From contig OY829843.1 of the NCBI GenBank assembly GCA_963691885.1, positions 1,240,001 to 1,304,000 on the forward strand: a stretch of 64,000 nucleotides of DNA. Direction: 5' to 3'. Positions 24,488 through 33,242 of this stretch are shown one piece after another. Every line of letters begins with the position of its first letter. The first letter of the stretch is position 1. The notes under the pieces are model-generated. The model searched no databases, was not told where the DNA came from, and was given only the letters and a program-made list of their open reading frames with translations. This DNA is from G963691885 sp963691885 (lineage in GTDB: Bacteria > Pseudomonadota > Alphaproteobacteria > UBA8366 > Aestuariispiraceae). The position numbers were made by a program, and so were the translations under genes.

Positions 24488-24850
24488 ATGGAATTAAACG
24501 GAAAAATCATAGAGCTCTTGCCTGAAAAGACCGGACAGTCGGCAAATGGGCCATGGCGCAAACAAGAGTATATTTTGGAGACCGATGGCCAATACCCCAA
24601 GAAGGTCTGCTTCATGGCCTGGGGCGATAAGATCGACCAGTTCGAAATCAAGCAAGGTGAGAACCTGGTTGTCTCCATAGATCTGGAAAGCCGCGAATAT
24701 AACGGTCGCTGGTACACAGATGTAAAAGCGTGGAAGGTCTCCAGGGCCGGTGATAGTGCTGGTGAAAGCTATCCGTCAGACCCGCAGGGCTTCAACAGTT
24801 CGCAGCCTTCGAGTGCGCCCGTGTTAGATGACGACGTTATCCCATTTTGA
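24488..24850 (+). CDS. DUF3127 OB-fold protein with SSB-like C-terminal tip
   Basis: A 120-residue protein: MELNGKIIELLPEKTG, WRKQEYILETDGQYPKKVCF, DKIDQFEIKQGENLVVSIDL and NGRWYTDVKAWKV match DUF3127, an OB-fold family I associate chiefly with Bacteroidetes. The tail is Ser/Gln-rich and ends DDDVIPF, nearly the DDDIPF partner-binding tip of SSB. This suggests a single-stranded DNA-binding protein that recruits SSB partners. The start at 24488 has AAGG 8 bp upstream; the frame reaching 24422 is not coding. It faces the GmrSD-type gene across 36 bp and may have arrived with it. Confidence 0.82.
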   Translation: MELNGKIIELLPEKTGQSANGPWRKQEYILETDGQYPKKVCFMAWGDKIDQFEIKQGENLVVSIDLESREYNGRWYTDVKAWKVSRAGDSAGESYPSDPQGFNSSQPSSAPVLDDDVIPF

Positions 24851-24886
24851 GTTCGTCCCTCCTTTTGGAACTCATAGGAAACAGGG

Positions 24887-26989
24887 TCAGTCCTCATCGG
24901 TTGCGCTCCCATTTATGAAAAGAAGGTTGGTTTTGGTTTGCTCATCTTTGAACTTAAATCCCCATCTATTTTCCATGAAGGATAAGAGGATTTTGCCACG
25001 TTCTTCGATCTCCTCAGGTCGCCAGTGCTCATTCTGAGAGACTGCAATTTCAGAATGCGATCCGTCTGAATAGCCGTTTCTAACCTTTTCACCTGCGTCA
25101 TTCGACTTTGGCTTCTTTTTGTCATCAAAATCATCGTTTTGCAGGGATGCGTTTATAGACATGGAAAGCAAAAGCAAATTGCCAACTGATCCACTGTAAA
25201 GATGGTAGTCCTGCTGATCTACGCTTGAGAAAGCCTGCTGCCAGTTTTCCGTCGGCGTCTGCGGAAACACATGCTCAATAGAAACCTTGTCCTTTGGTGT
25301 CTTGAGCAGATCCTCCCATGACACCTTTTTCTGTCTGCTTTGCGAGAGCAAATTCAGTTCATATTCGTACAGGAAATAACGCAGGCCATGCCATCCATAG
25401 TAACCGCTTTTGCTGCCACTATTGAAACGTTTATAAAGATAATCATAGAAATACTTCGAGTTAAACGTCCCGTCATCGTTAAAACAATATTCGGTTGCTG
25501 TATCCAGCTTCGTTTTGATTTCTTGGAGCGATAATTCCTTCTTATTGAACTCTCTTGATGCGTTGTAGAATTCACTATCTCGGTAATTGCTGCGGGCTTG
25601 GCTAAGGCGAAACACAATGAACGTGAACCGCTCAACATGATTTAAAAAGTCCGTGCGCTTAGAAGTGCCTTTTTCATTTTTGAATACAGACATCACAAGG
25701 GGGCGAAAATATCCCATACCGATCCGGTTCAATCGATCCAGGGCGTTCTTTTCTTCGTCTGCCAGTTCTGTGGCCAAGTGAGGATAATGAGAATTGAACC
25801 AGTGAACGGCAGACTCTTTCAGGCTGTTTACATAGTCTTTAATCTCTATGGGCTGCAGTAGTGCTCTCGCCTCTACCACTGTCTCTTCGGCTTCGCCGTT
25901 GTCATTGTCAGTCTCGTCAATTTCAAAGTCAGTGCGCTGCTCCTCAGGCATTTCCAAAACAACTTCCCGCTCAACTTTTTTATGCACTTTCTGAGGGGAG
26001 AATTGTTCGTCCAACAGGAACTTTATGTAGTCGTTTCCTTTTTTCCTGGAGTATTGAAAATACATGATCCAGTGGGCTTTAAGAAAATCATCGTCGTTTA
26101 GTGGCCGTTTGTCATTTCGGCCTAACTGATAATAAACCTCTTTCCATGCCGCATTGATCGCATCACGAAGACTTCTGCGCTCTGCTGCGTCCAGCTCCTC
26201 ATCAGAATATAAGGTTGTTAAGTAGATCAGCCGGTTTTTAAGAAGCTCGAGGTCCGACAAACGCTTGCCACGGTTATTCATCGTTTCAAAGGCAACGAAA
26301 ACGTCGAATTCGTCTTTGATCACATATTCATTAAACAAGAAGCGCTTTGTAAGCTTTTTATAAATTTCTTGCAGGCCATCCATTCCTGCCTCTGTATGAA
26401 GAACTTTCAGTTGCTCATAAAAATAGAGCTTCGCATTACGCAAATTCAGTGTGTAGAAAGTCTCTTCAATCGACGGCGAGCCATCCTCATTAAAGATTTT
26501 ATGGCGAATATATTCGTAGCTTGGGTTATCGACCGTATAGCCAAATTTATATGTCCGATACTGGTCGCCGGTAGGCTTGGTCTTGTATAAGTATCTATTT
26601 ATAACAGCCTCTAGGCTAAGGCTGTCCGTGATATAAATTTCCTGATCGGCTTTGTCTGCATTTCCCTCCAGCTCTTTTACAAAATCAATAAATGCCTGCA
26701 AGAACACCACGAATGTTGTCAGCCGTTGCTGACCATCAACGATATGATACATCCGGTATGAGTGGTCATCCACCAGCCAGAATTCGTTATCTGTTTCTGA
26801 AACTTCTTTTGAGCTGACTTCTTTCAGGGTGAGTACGCCAGTATAATGTGACCGATCTCCAGATAGATTGATCAGATCCTCCCAGAAGTCCTTAAGCTGA
26901 CTCTTCTGCCATGCATAGCCCCTTTGGTAATCCGGAATGCGAAAAATTTTCTCTTTAAAAAGGCTATCTAGTGATTTCGGCTCATCCAT
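24887..26989 (-). CDS. GmrSD-type restriction protein (DUF262/DUF1524)
   Basis: A 700-residue protein of the fused GmrSD (type IV restriction) architecture. DUF262 begins at IPDYQRGYAWQKSQLKDFW, with DGQQR at residues 85-89, the ParB-like nucleotide-binding motif; later AFETMNNRGKRLSDLELLKN is the second conserved DUF262 block. DUF1524 follows, with IEHVFPQTP near residue 570 and GNLLLLSMSINASLQND, a His-Me finger type nuclease. Such proteins cut phage DNA carrying modified bases. The gene is visibly richer in A+T than its neighbours, a sign of transfer. The ATG has AGGGGG upstream, so the start is secure. Confidence 0.87.
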   Translation of the reverse strand: MDEPKSLDSLFKEKIFRIPDYQRGYAWQKSQLKDFWEDLINLSGDRSHYTGVLTLKEVSSKEVSETDNEFWLVDDHSYRMYHIVDGQQRLTTFVVFLQAFIDFVKELEGNADKADQEIYITDSLSLEAVINRYLYKTKPTGDQYRTYKFGYTVDNPSYEYIRHKIFNEDGSPSIEETFYTLNLRNAKLYFYEQLKVLHTEAGMDGLQEIYKKLTKRFLFNEYVIKDEFDVFVAFETMNNRGKRLSDLELLKNRLIYLTTLYSDEELDAAERRSLRDAINAAWKEVYYQLGRNDKRPLNDDDFLKAHWIMYFQYSRKKGNDYIKFLLDEQFSPQKVHKKVEREVVLEMPEEQRTDFEIDETDNDNGEAEETVVEARALLQPIEIKDYVNSLKESAVHWFNSHYPHLATELADEEKNALDRLNRIGMGYFRPLVMSVFKNEKGTSKRTDFLNHVERFTFIVFRLSQARSNYRDSEFYNASREFNKKELSLQEIKTKLDTATEYCFNDDGTFNSKYFYDYLYKRFNSGSKSGYYGWHGLRYFLYEYELNLLSQSRQKKVSWEDLLKTPKDKVSIEHVFPQTPTENWQQAFSSVDQQDYHLYSGSVGNLLLLSMSINASLQNDDFDDKKKPKSNDAGEKVRNGYSDGSHSEIAVSQNEHWRPEEIEERGKILLSFMENRWGFKFKDEQTKTNLLFINGSATDED

Positions 26990-27312
26990 GGAGTGCCCCC
27001 TGTAGTAATAATTTCTGTTTTATCTTATCTGGTATGTCATCGTGCTATTTCGTCCCCAAAATTTATGGGAATTTTGACAATTAGTGAGACGCATTTTCTA
27101 GTTTCTACCAATACCACATAACGCCGTACTACCTACTCAAGGTCAACAGCTTGAGAGAGAATTGGCCGGTAGAGAGAGATTTTGAAGAAACTGGCTTTAG
27201 TCGAGGTCAACAGCTTCATCTTGAAAACGGCGCAGAAGCTGGGATTTTCTGCGGCAACCATCTTGCAGAGAGACAGTTGCCGCTATGTCCTTCCTGAGAG
27301 ATAGCTGACATT
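26990..27312. other. AT-rich non-coding gap between the GmrSD gene and the IS element
   Basis: No supported gene. It should contain the leftward promoter of the GmrSD gene. A 13-bp direct repeat aggtcaacagctt occurs at 27140-27152 and 27204-27216. A short rightward frame near 27183-27305 starts with TTG and ends in TAG but matches nothing I know. Confidence 0.4.
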
Positions 27313-28577
27313 TCATTCCGGGGACATGGTTTACACAATTAGGCATTTTGGGGAGAGCCCGGATGCCTTGGAAGGAGTGTAAACCGATGGATGAACGCGT
27401 GCGTTTTGTCGCCCGCCTGTTGGAGGGTGAGCAGATGGCGTCACTGTGCCGGGAGTTCGGTATCTCGCGGGTGACGGGGTATAAAATTTTCGAGCGGTAT
27501 AAGGAATGTGGCGTTGACGGTCTGCATGACCGCAGCCGTCGACCGTATCGGCATGCCAACAAGCTGCCCTATCAGATTGAGCGCTGTATTCTCGGGATCA
27601 AGCGGGAGTATCCAACCTGGGGCGCGCCAAAAATCCGCGACAAACTGCTGCGTGCTTTCCCGATCACTAAGCCACCCGCGATCTCAACAGTGCACGCTGT
27701 GCTCGACCGCCACGGGTTGGTGGCCCGTCGCAAGCGGCGACGCCACAAAGCCGAAGGCACACCGCTTAGCGCCGCGACGGAAGCAAACGGGTTATGGTGC
27801 GCGGATTACAAAGGGGAGTTCCGGCTGGGCAACAGACAGTATTGCTACCCCCTCACGATCACAGATTACCGGACGCGCTATGTGCTGGCCTGCGAGGGAC
27901 TGGAATCAACCAAATCAGACTTCGCCTTTTCCGTCTTTGAGCGGGTTTTCAAGGAGTTCGGCCTGCCCAAGGCGATCCGTACCGACAATGGCGTGCCCTT
28001 TGCCAGCCCACATGCGCTGTTCGGCCTGTCGAAACTGTCGGTCTGGTGGCTCCAGCTCGGGATCGATATCGAACGCATCAAACCCGGCAACCCGCAACAA
28101 AACGGACGTCATGAGCGGATGCACCTAACCCTCAAGCAGGAAACAACAAAACCAGCCGCCTTCAACTTCCTGCAGCAACAGGAACGCTTCGACAGTTTCG
28201 TCGAGGTTTACAACAATGACCGACCGCATCAGGCACTCGCTGGTGCCTATCCGGGCGAACTCTATACACCCTCGGTCAGGCCTTACGCACCACCTGCAGA
28301 GCCAGACTACCCCTTCCATGACAGAACCGTAACCGTCACACGCTGCGGACGTATCTGTATCGGGAAGCGAAAGATCAATCTGAGCCAGGTATTCGCAGGG
28401 CAGAAACTCGGCATTCGGGAGGTCGATGACCAGATCTGGCTGGTCTCGTTCATGCACTATGATTTAGGGTTCTTCGATGCCAACGAGAACAGAGTAGAGC
28501 CCACTCAAAACCCATTCGCGCCGGACAAGGTGTAAACCATGTCTCCGGTATAATCTGTAAACCATGTCTCCGGTATG
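27313..28577 (+). mobile_element. IS481-family insertion sequence
   Basis: The element is defined by one intact transposase gene and terminal inverted repeats: attccggggacatggtttac at the left (within 27313-27336) is the reverse complement, with two mismatches, of gtgtaaaccatgtctccggt at the right (28530-28551). The right terminal motif tgtaaaccatgtctccggta is present twice (28531-28550 and 28556-28575). The transposase stop lies inside the first copy. I cannot identify a target-site duplication. The element ends 11 bp from the tRNA-Arg fragment. Confidence 0.75.
27363..28535 (+). CDS. IS481-family transposase
   Basis: A 390-residue transposase, full length. The N-terminus MPWKECKPMDERVRFVARLL is the usual start of this group and carries a helix-turn-helix (LCREFGISRVTGYKIFERYK). 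The DDE integrase core follows: WCADYKGEF (first Asp), IRTDNGVPF (second Asp) and PQQNGRHERMHLTLK (Glu). The C-terminus has NDRPHQALAGAYPGELY. All catalytic residues are present, so it may be functional. An upstream TTG at 27348 extends the frame but lacks the conserved start. Confidence 0.92.
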   Translation: MPWKECKPMDERVRFVARLLEGEQMASLCREFGISRVTGYKIFERYKECGVDGLHDRSRRPYRHANKLPYQIERCILGIKREYPTWGAPKIRDKLLRAFPITKPPAISTVHAVLDRHGLVARRKRRRHKAEGTPLSAATEANGLWCADYKGEFRLGNRQYCYPLTITDYRTRYVLACEGLESTKSDFAFSVFERVFKEFGLPKAIRTDNGVPFASPHALFGLSKLSVWWLQLGIDIERIKPGNPQQNGRHERMHLTLKQETTKPAAFNFLQQQERFDSFVEVYNNDRPHQALAGAYPGELYTPSVRPYAPPAEPDYPFHDRTVTVTRCGRICIGKRKINLSQVFAGQKLGIREVDDQIWLVSFMHYDLGFFDANENRVEPTQNPFAPDKV

Positions 28578-28588
28578 GACCATTTTGT

Positions 28589-28640
<52 letters not shown>

Positions 28641-28719
28641 ACGTAAGATGTTCAAAACCCCGGAAATGCTGAATAATTTCGATTACATCACCACAAAATT
28701 AGGCTATATATGACGTAAT

Positions 28720-28741
28720 TTTGTTCGGTTATAGTTCGGTT
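28720..28741. repeat. 22-bp direct repeat, left copy
   Basis: The motif tttgttcggttatagttcgg plus TT is repeated exactly at 30890-30911. It contains GTTCGGTT twice, 11 bp apart. It lies just upstream of the integrase start, 79 bp inside the left end of the element; an integrase arm site or regulatory site is likely. Confidence 0.7.
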
Positions 28742-28749
28742 AGGGTGAT

Positions 28750-29178
28750 ATGGCAAATCAGATCAGGTTTACACTGAAGGCTCTGGATAAAGAGCTGGCG
28801 TCATCAGTGAAGGCAAACGCGATCTTTCGTGACACAGATTGCAAGGGTTTAACGGCGGTTAAGTACGCCAAGACAGGCGATCTCAGCTTCGTCTATTCAG
28901 GCCGCATCAAAGGGGGCAAGAAGCGTGACATTACATTGGGACGTTACCCCAGCTTGAGCATTGCAGAAGCTCGCAAAAGGGCCTTGGAATATACACGGAT
29001 GTATCGGGATGGGATTGATCCTGTCGAGGTGCAGGCTGAAGAGGCCAGAAAGAAGGAATCAGAGTTGGCTTTGGGGAAGGCGCTTCAGGTTACATTACGG
29101 GCGACACTGGAACAGCAATTATTTTTCCGTCTTACTGTGACACCGTACAGAACGTCACCCAATACATTAAGTTATTGA
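28750..29178 (+). pseudogene. truncated tyrosine integrase (DUF4102 N-terminal arm-binding domain only)
   Basis: A 142-codon frame that begins like P4-type island integrases: KANAIFRDTDCKGLTAVKY, DLSFVYSGRIKGGKKRDITL, GRYPSLSIAEARKRALEYTR and GIDPVEV are the DUF4102 domain. After about residue 115 the sequence loses all similarity to the family and stops; intact members have about 400 residues, including core-binding and catalytic (R-H-R-Y) domains, and I see no continuation in the other frames. It lies next to the tRNA fragment, as an integrase should. It is a remnant and cannot recombine DNA. Confidence 0.82.
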
Positions 29179-29632
29179 AATTATTGTATTTATGGCGTTT
29201 TAAAGATCGCCAACACACAGCCGACTTACCGAGTTATATGATGCGTCCTGCAACCGTCTTGGATGTATGAATAGGCCAACCTAAGCACCCCTGAAGCTAG
29301 GACCTTTAAGATTTTTGAACCTGTATGATTATGCGGCCAGATTCCGCTTTCCAGAGAGCTCCCTTCTCCGACGCCATGAGAGGAAACCCATTGCTCCAAA
29401 GGCAGTTGCCAGGAGGGGGAGGGCTGCGGGGACGGGGTCAGTAGATTAACGTTTTTACATTTGAGATGAACCTCTCTTCAATGCCACGCTTCAGATTGAA
29501 CGATTAAGGAATAACGCTGTCAAAACGGCATGTGACAGAGAGACTTTCTTGACCGACTATGTCTTCATTGAGATCCAATCGTTTCAACGACAAGATCTGA
29601 TTTTTTGTCTGCACGTGTAGTGCTTGAATTGT
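29179..29632. other. decayed region after the truncated integrase
   Basis: No complete gene is visible. It contains the VPLPA-CTERM tail remnant at 29329-29445 and otherwise unassignable sequence, consistent with deletion of the integrase 3' part and of cargo genes. Confidence 0.5.
29329..29445 (-). pseudogene. remnant of a VPLPA/PEP-CTERM sorting-signal protein
   Basis: Read leftward, this frame encodes VPAALPLLATAFGAMGFL followed by SWRRRREL and ends at TAA (29329-29331). This is the tripartite C-terminal sorting signal (short motif, membrane span, arginine cluster) of VPLPA-CTERM exported proteins. An in-frame stop at 29446-29448 lies just upstream and no protein body is recognisable, so only the tail survives. 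Confidence 0.6.
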
Positions 29633-30430
29633 TCATATTGCGAGTTCTGGTACTTCTTTCTCTTGGAAATCACGCACCGGAGGAGGCGCTCCAAACGGAT
29701 TGTTCAACGCTCCTAAAAACTGATCTACTTCACTCGATGCAGGATTGTTACCAACGCTCTTCAAGCATTTGCTAAGTGCTATAAGATTGTTTTCGAACCA
29801 TGCGCTGGACAAGAATCCAATGTGTCGATTGCCACTTGATAAGCGAACCCGGGCAGATTTTGACAACGCGTACAAGAATGACCCAACTCCTTGACTAGAA
29901 AGCTGAACAGCCATTGTGTCTTCGGTTGCCGTAAAAAATTTAATGGAAAGTTGCGTGGTTTCAGGCTGTTGGATCAACGAAGGAGGCGCGTAAAACTGAA
30001 AATCTATTAAGCCGTTGGTTCCGTCTTGAAGCCGCCAGCTCTTATCTTGAAGTGCAAATTCGAAGACAACCTCGCCATTTTCGGTAGAACGAGGCAAAAT
30101 ATCAAAGTTCTGGTTTAGATTGCCTTCAAACCCCATCCGTATGGCGCAGTAGAAATCGTTTGTATATGTACTCGTTGCAAAGGCTATATCACTAGCAAAA
30201 TATCGCCATTTTCCTTTTTGCTCCTCAGCTATTCGCAATTTCTCTAATTCTTCTTGCTCTTTCATTTGCTGCATGACTCTTCGAACACCTGCCAACGACT
30301 CGTAAAGCTGGGCTTCGGCTTCCTCCTTTGACACCGGTTCAGAGGGTGTGCAGCCTGAAAGCATCAGAATAATGATCGGATAAACCAAATAATGAAGTAA
30401 TGTCTCTAATTTTATCCACTTAAAACTCAT
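29633..30430 (-). CDS. putative lipoprotein of unknown function
   Basis: A 265-residue protein with a signal peptide ending in the lipobox LSGC (cysteine at about residue 27), so it is probably anchored in a membrane facing the periplasm. Residues 34-72 are a charged helix with coiled-coil character (EEAEAQLYESLAGVRRVMQQ). The rest is a beta-rich domain I do not recognise. The gene is A+T-richer than the chromosome to its right and is the only intact cargo gene of the tRNA-Arg element. No partner gene is visible. Confidence 0.65.
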   Translation of the reverse strand: MSFKWIKLETLLHYLVYPIIILMLSGCTPSEPVSKEEAEAQLYESLAGVRRVMQQMKEQEELEKLRIAEEQKGKWRYFASDIAFATSTYTNDFYCAIRMGFEGNLNQNFDILPRSTENGEVVFEFALQDKSWRLQDGTNGLIDFQFYAPPSLIQQPETTQLSIKFFTATEDTMAVQLSSQGVGSFLYALSKSARVRLSSGNRHIGFLSSAWFENNLIALSKCLKSVGNNPASSEVDQFLGALNNPFGAPPPVRDFQEKEVPELAI

Positions 30431-30889
30431 GCTTACCTCGCAGTAATGTCACTTGAGTGGGCATAGGTAATGGCAACGGCAGCCGTCAAGGCAATCAGCA
30501 CCACCAAAATCTATGCGCTTTTCAACATATTCGTGCTGCTCCCAAACGAACATCACAATAGGATATAAAATATTTTTCCAGTATCAGCAAAATTTTTTGG
30601 TTGTATAAATTAAAATAAACACACCAATATATAGAAATTTTAAAAATTTTACTGAAATAAATTCACGGTCTGTTTCAATTTGTAGGAAGAACCCCCAACC
30701 CCCCTCCGTACCGTGTCTTCAATCCAACACCTATGAATCAGAGCAGTCACAGGAGGCCGTGGGAGAGACACTGGCGAGCGTGTGTGTTGTTGGCTATCGG
30801 TTGCAGGCATTAAAAGAGTTGATTCTCTGGGGGCCTTACTTGGCCTTAAGGATTGGCAGGTAATGCCTGATGAGTGCACAAAAAAGCTA
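30431..30889. other. AT-rich non-coding region of the tRNA-Arg element
   Basis: Very A+T-rich, especially 30540-30660, with no supported gene. It would hold the promoter of the lipoprotein gene. A 76-codon leftward frame (30649-30879) has no recognisable features and I do not call it. Confidence 0.5.
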
Positions 30890-30911
30890 TTTGTTCGGTT
30901 ATAGTTCGGTT
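30890..30911. repeat. 22-bp direct repeat, right copy
   Basis: Exact copy of 28720-28741, ending 55 bp before the right attachment repeat. The two copies sit just inside the two ends of the element, in the same orientation. Confidence 0.7.
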
Positions 30912-30966
30912 GGAAATACAGTTTACTCGTAGATTTCTCTGAAAATTCAGCTAAGTCATTGAAAAA

Positions 30967-31045
<79 letters not shown>

Positions 31046-31404
31046 ATCATGGTGAGCCGGTATTTTCCGATGAAATACCGTGCCTCGGATAGGATGACCG
31101 GGTCATACAGGATGAAATGAGGATTGGCAAGCCGGTTTCTCGGTCTTGAAGGCTGAATTTTTTCCATTACCGCCAGGACCCGTTTCCGGGGCACATCCTG
31201 TTCTCTTACCCGCGAAGTGTGGGTTCAGGTACATTGAAACAAATACAGGGTAATACCAGGCGTTTATATTGTATTGTTTCAAATGTTGATGACCGGACCA
31301 TTTAAAGGCTATAAGTCTTATCAGGTCGGGGAGGACCGTGATTTTTCGCGTATTTTCGCCCTGACAATGGAATTTAAACCTTACACGGAACCAAGGGTTG
31401 GCTC
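31046..31404. promoter_or_regulatory. intergenic region with two inverted repeats
   Basis: No gene. cggtattt/aaataccg (31058-31065 and 31073-31080, 7-nt loop) is a perfect hairpin next to the tRNA. A second, near-perfect inverted repeat pairs acattgaaacaaatac (31231-31246) with gtattgtttcaaatgt (31271-31286), upstream of the rightward lipoprotein gene, and looks like an operator. Confidence 0.4.
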
Positions 31405-32574
31405 ATGTCTGTGGTAACTTCTTCCTCGCGCCTGTCGCGTACAGCCCTCCTCTCAGCGACGGTCCTGCTTGTCGCCGGCTGTGAGAGCCTCTGGCCCAGC
31501 ATGGATGCGCCGGACCCGACGGGGAATTCAGGGTCGTCAGTTGTCGCTACCGCGCCAGCACCGCAAACCAGCTCAACCCAGATAGCGATTGAACCGTCTG
31601 CTGAGGAAACCCAGGCCGCACGGGCCCGCGTTGCTTCCGCATCTGTCGCGTCCAGCGCGGTGGGCCAGACCTTTGTTGGCCGCAAGGTTGATACAATGAT
31701 GGGCGAACTGGCAAAGCTTGATACCGGTGTTGCCGATATTCGCAACCGCGCCCAGCAGATCGCCAATCAGGGTCGCGCCAATGCCGACCGTTACCACGCC
31801 CTTGTCGCGGCCATCACGTCCCGCCTGCAGCAGGGCACAACGCCCGGCAACCCGACACTGGTTGCACAGTGGAACCAGGCACAGGCCGCCCTTGAAAGCA
31901 TTGCTGAAGTCACCCCACAAGTGACCACCCTTTCCAATGATGCCGCCGAGCAGGCCTCTTTCGGGCAATATCTTCTGAACGCGGTTCAGGCCACCTATGG
32001 GCTGAGCGGTGCGGTGGAAGAGGACCATGCCCGTCTTCGCGGCCTTGAGGATAATGTGCATCAGGCCGTTGTGCTGGTGGATCGCACCCTGAACGAACTC
32101 AGCCAGGATATCAGCCGTCAAAACGCCTATGTCAGCAATGAACGCCAGAACATGACGACGCTCTCTCTGGCGATCAAGAACGGTGAGCTTTATGGGTCCA
32201 GCCTGGCGACACAGGCCTTCACCCAGACCGAAAACATTGCCCGCGCCGCCAGCCGCGCCACAAAGCCCGGCCCCGGTGACCGCCCGCTTGTGATCATTCA
32301 GTTCGACCGGCCGAATGTTCAGTATCAGCAGGCATTGTTCAACGCCGTCAGTCAGGCGATCAGCCGCAAGCCTGATGCCACATTTGACATTCTGGCTGTC
32401 AGCCCGTCACAGGGGAATGCGGCCCAGGTCGCGCTGAATTCATCGGCTGCAAAACGGAATGCTGAAGATGTGTTGCGCAACCTGACCGATATGGGCATCG
32501 CATCCAGCCGGATTCAGCTGCTGTCCTCTGCGGAGGCCGTAAACAATAACGAAGTGCACGTCTTCGTTCGGTAA
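31405..32574 (+). CDS. putative lipoprotein with OmpA-like C-terminal segment
   Basis: A 389-residue protein with a signal sequence and lipobox LVAGC (cysteine at about 27). A Pro/Ser/Thr-rich linker leads to a long helical region (residues 60-270) with coiled-coil character (LDTGVADIRNRAQQIANQG, VVLVDRTLNELSQDISRQ). The C-terminal 110 residues have beta-alpha-beta pattern with IIQFDRPNVQYQ, AVSPSQG and SAAKRNAEDVLRNLTDMGI, resembling the OmpA-like peptidoglycan-binding fold. It is probably an envelope protein linking outer membrane and wall; the function is unproved. A CCGCCC-GCAA-GGGCGG hairpin (32583-32598) follows the gene. Confidence 0.72.
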   Translation: MSVVTSSSRLSRTALLSATVLLVAGCESLWPSMDAPDPTGNSGSSVVATAPAPQTSSTQIAIEPSAEETQAARARVASASVASSAVGQTFVGRKVDTMMGELAKLDTGVADIRNRAQQIANQGRANADRYHALVAAITSRLQQGTTPGNPTLVAQWNQAQAALESIAEVTPQVTTLSNDAAEQASFGQYLLNAVQATYGLSGAVEEDHARLRGLEDNVHQAVVLVDRTLNELSQDISRQNAYVSNERQNMTTLSLAIKNGELYGSSLATQAFTQTENIARAASRATKPGPGDRPLVIIQFDRPNVQYQQALFNAVSQAISRKPDATFDILAVSPSQGNAAQVALNSSAAKRNAEDVLRNLTDMGIASSRIQLLSSAEAVNNNEVHVFVR

Positions 32575-32670
32575 TACGCCCGCCGCCCGCAAGGGCGGAT
32601 TGTGATCCCGGTGTTGCTGCGATGCGTATCCTTTTATGAGGGGCGAACAAGCTGCGAAGGGATCGTTGAA

Positions 32671-33096
32671 ATGCACAAAAAGATAATTGCCGTTTTCCTG
32701 GCGCTTCCACTCTTCCTGACGGCAGTGTCTTTGCGTGCAGAGGCCCCTGCCGATCAACCCGCCATCATTTCCGTGATTGAGCAGCAGTTGCAGGCCTTTT
32801 CCGAGGGCAATCCGCAACAGGCGTTTTCCCACGCCGCCCCCAGCATCAAGTCCCGTTTCGGCAATGCCGATTATTTCATGTCTATGGTCCGTCAGGGCTA
32901 TGACATTCTGATTGCCCCAAAGTCGGTTGAGTTCCTGGAAATTGAGCAGGTGGAAGGCCGCCTGATCCAGCGCGTCCGCGTCATTGGTCAGGACGGCGCG
33001 TCGCGGATTGCACTCTATGAAATGCAGCAACAGGAAGATGGAAGCTGGAAGATCTCCGGTTGCTACCTGACGCAGGACCCCGATCTGGCGGTCTGA
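32671..33096 (+). CDS. DUF4864 domain exported protein
   Basis: A 141-residue protein with a signal peptide (MHKKIIAVFLALPLFLTAVS...AEA) followed by a small SnoaL/NTF2-like domain: AIISVIEQQLQAFSEGN, AFSHAAPSIKSRFG, YFMSMVRQGYDIL and SWKISGCYLTQD are the DUF4864 signature. The biochemical role is unknown. The start at 32671 is chosen because the signal peptide begins there; the frame is open to 32602 but that part is not signal-like. It stands 72 bp after the hairpin that follows the lipoprotein gene. Confidence 0.83.
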   Translation: MHKKIIAVFLALPLFLTAVSLRAEAPADQPAIISVIEQQLQAFSEGNPQQAFSHAAPSIKSRFGNADYFMSMVRQGYDILIAPKSVEFLEIEQVEGRLIQRVRVIGQDGASRIALYEMQQQEDGSWKISGCYLTQDPDLAV

Positions 33097-33242
33097 TCTT
33101 CAGCAAATTCACGGATTTTAACCAACAATAGCTTGGCACTGGCGGTCTGGCTGAGTATTTACGCCCATAACCTGTCAAAACCCAGATCCATCCCAGAGGC
33201 AAAAGATCAATCGCTCCGGGATACGCTATTGGAGGAAAAGTT

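Noticed and set aside
27197..27562. 121-codon leftward frame across the left end of the IS element
   Set aside because: It overlaps the transposase gene on the other strand and spans the IS terminus, so it is a shadow frame.
30649..30879. 76-codon leftward frame in the AT-rich part of the tRNA-Arg element
   Set aside because: No ribosome site, no domain, odd composition; it runs through low-complexity sequence.
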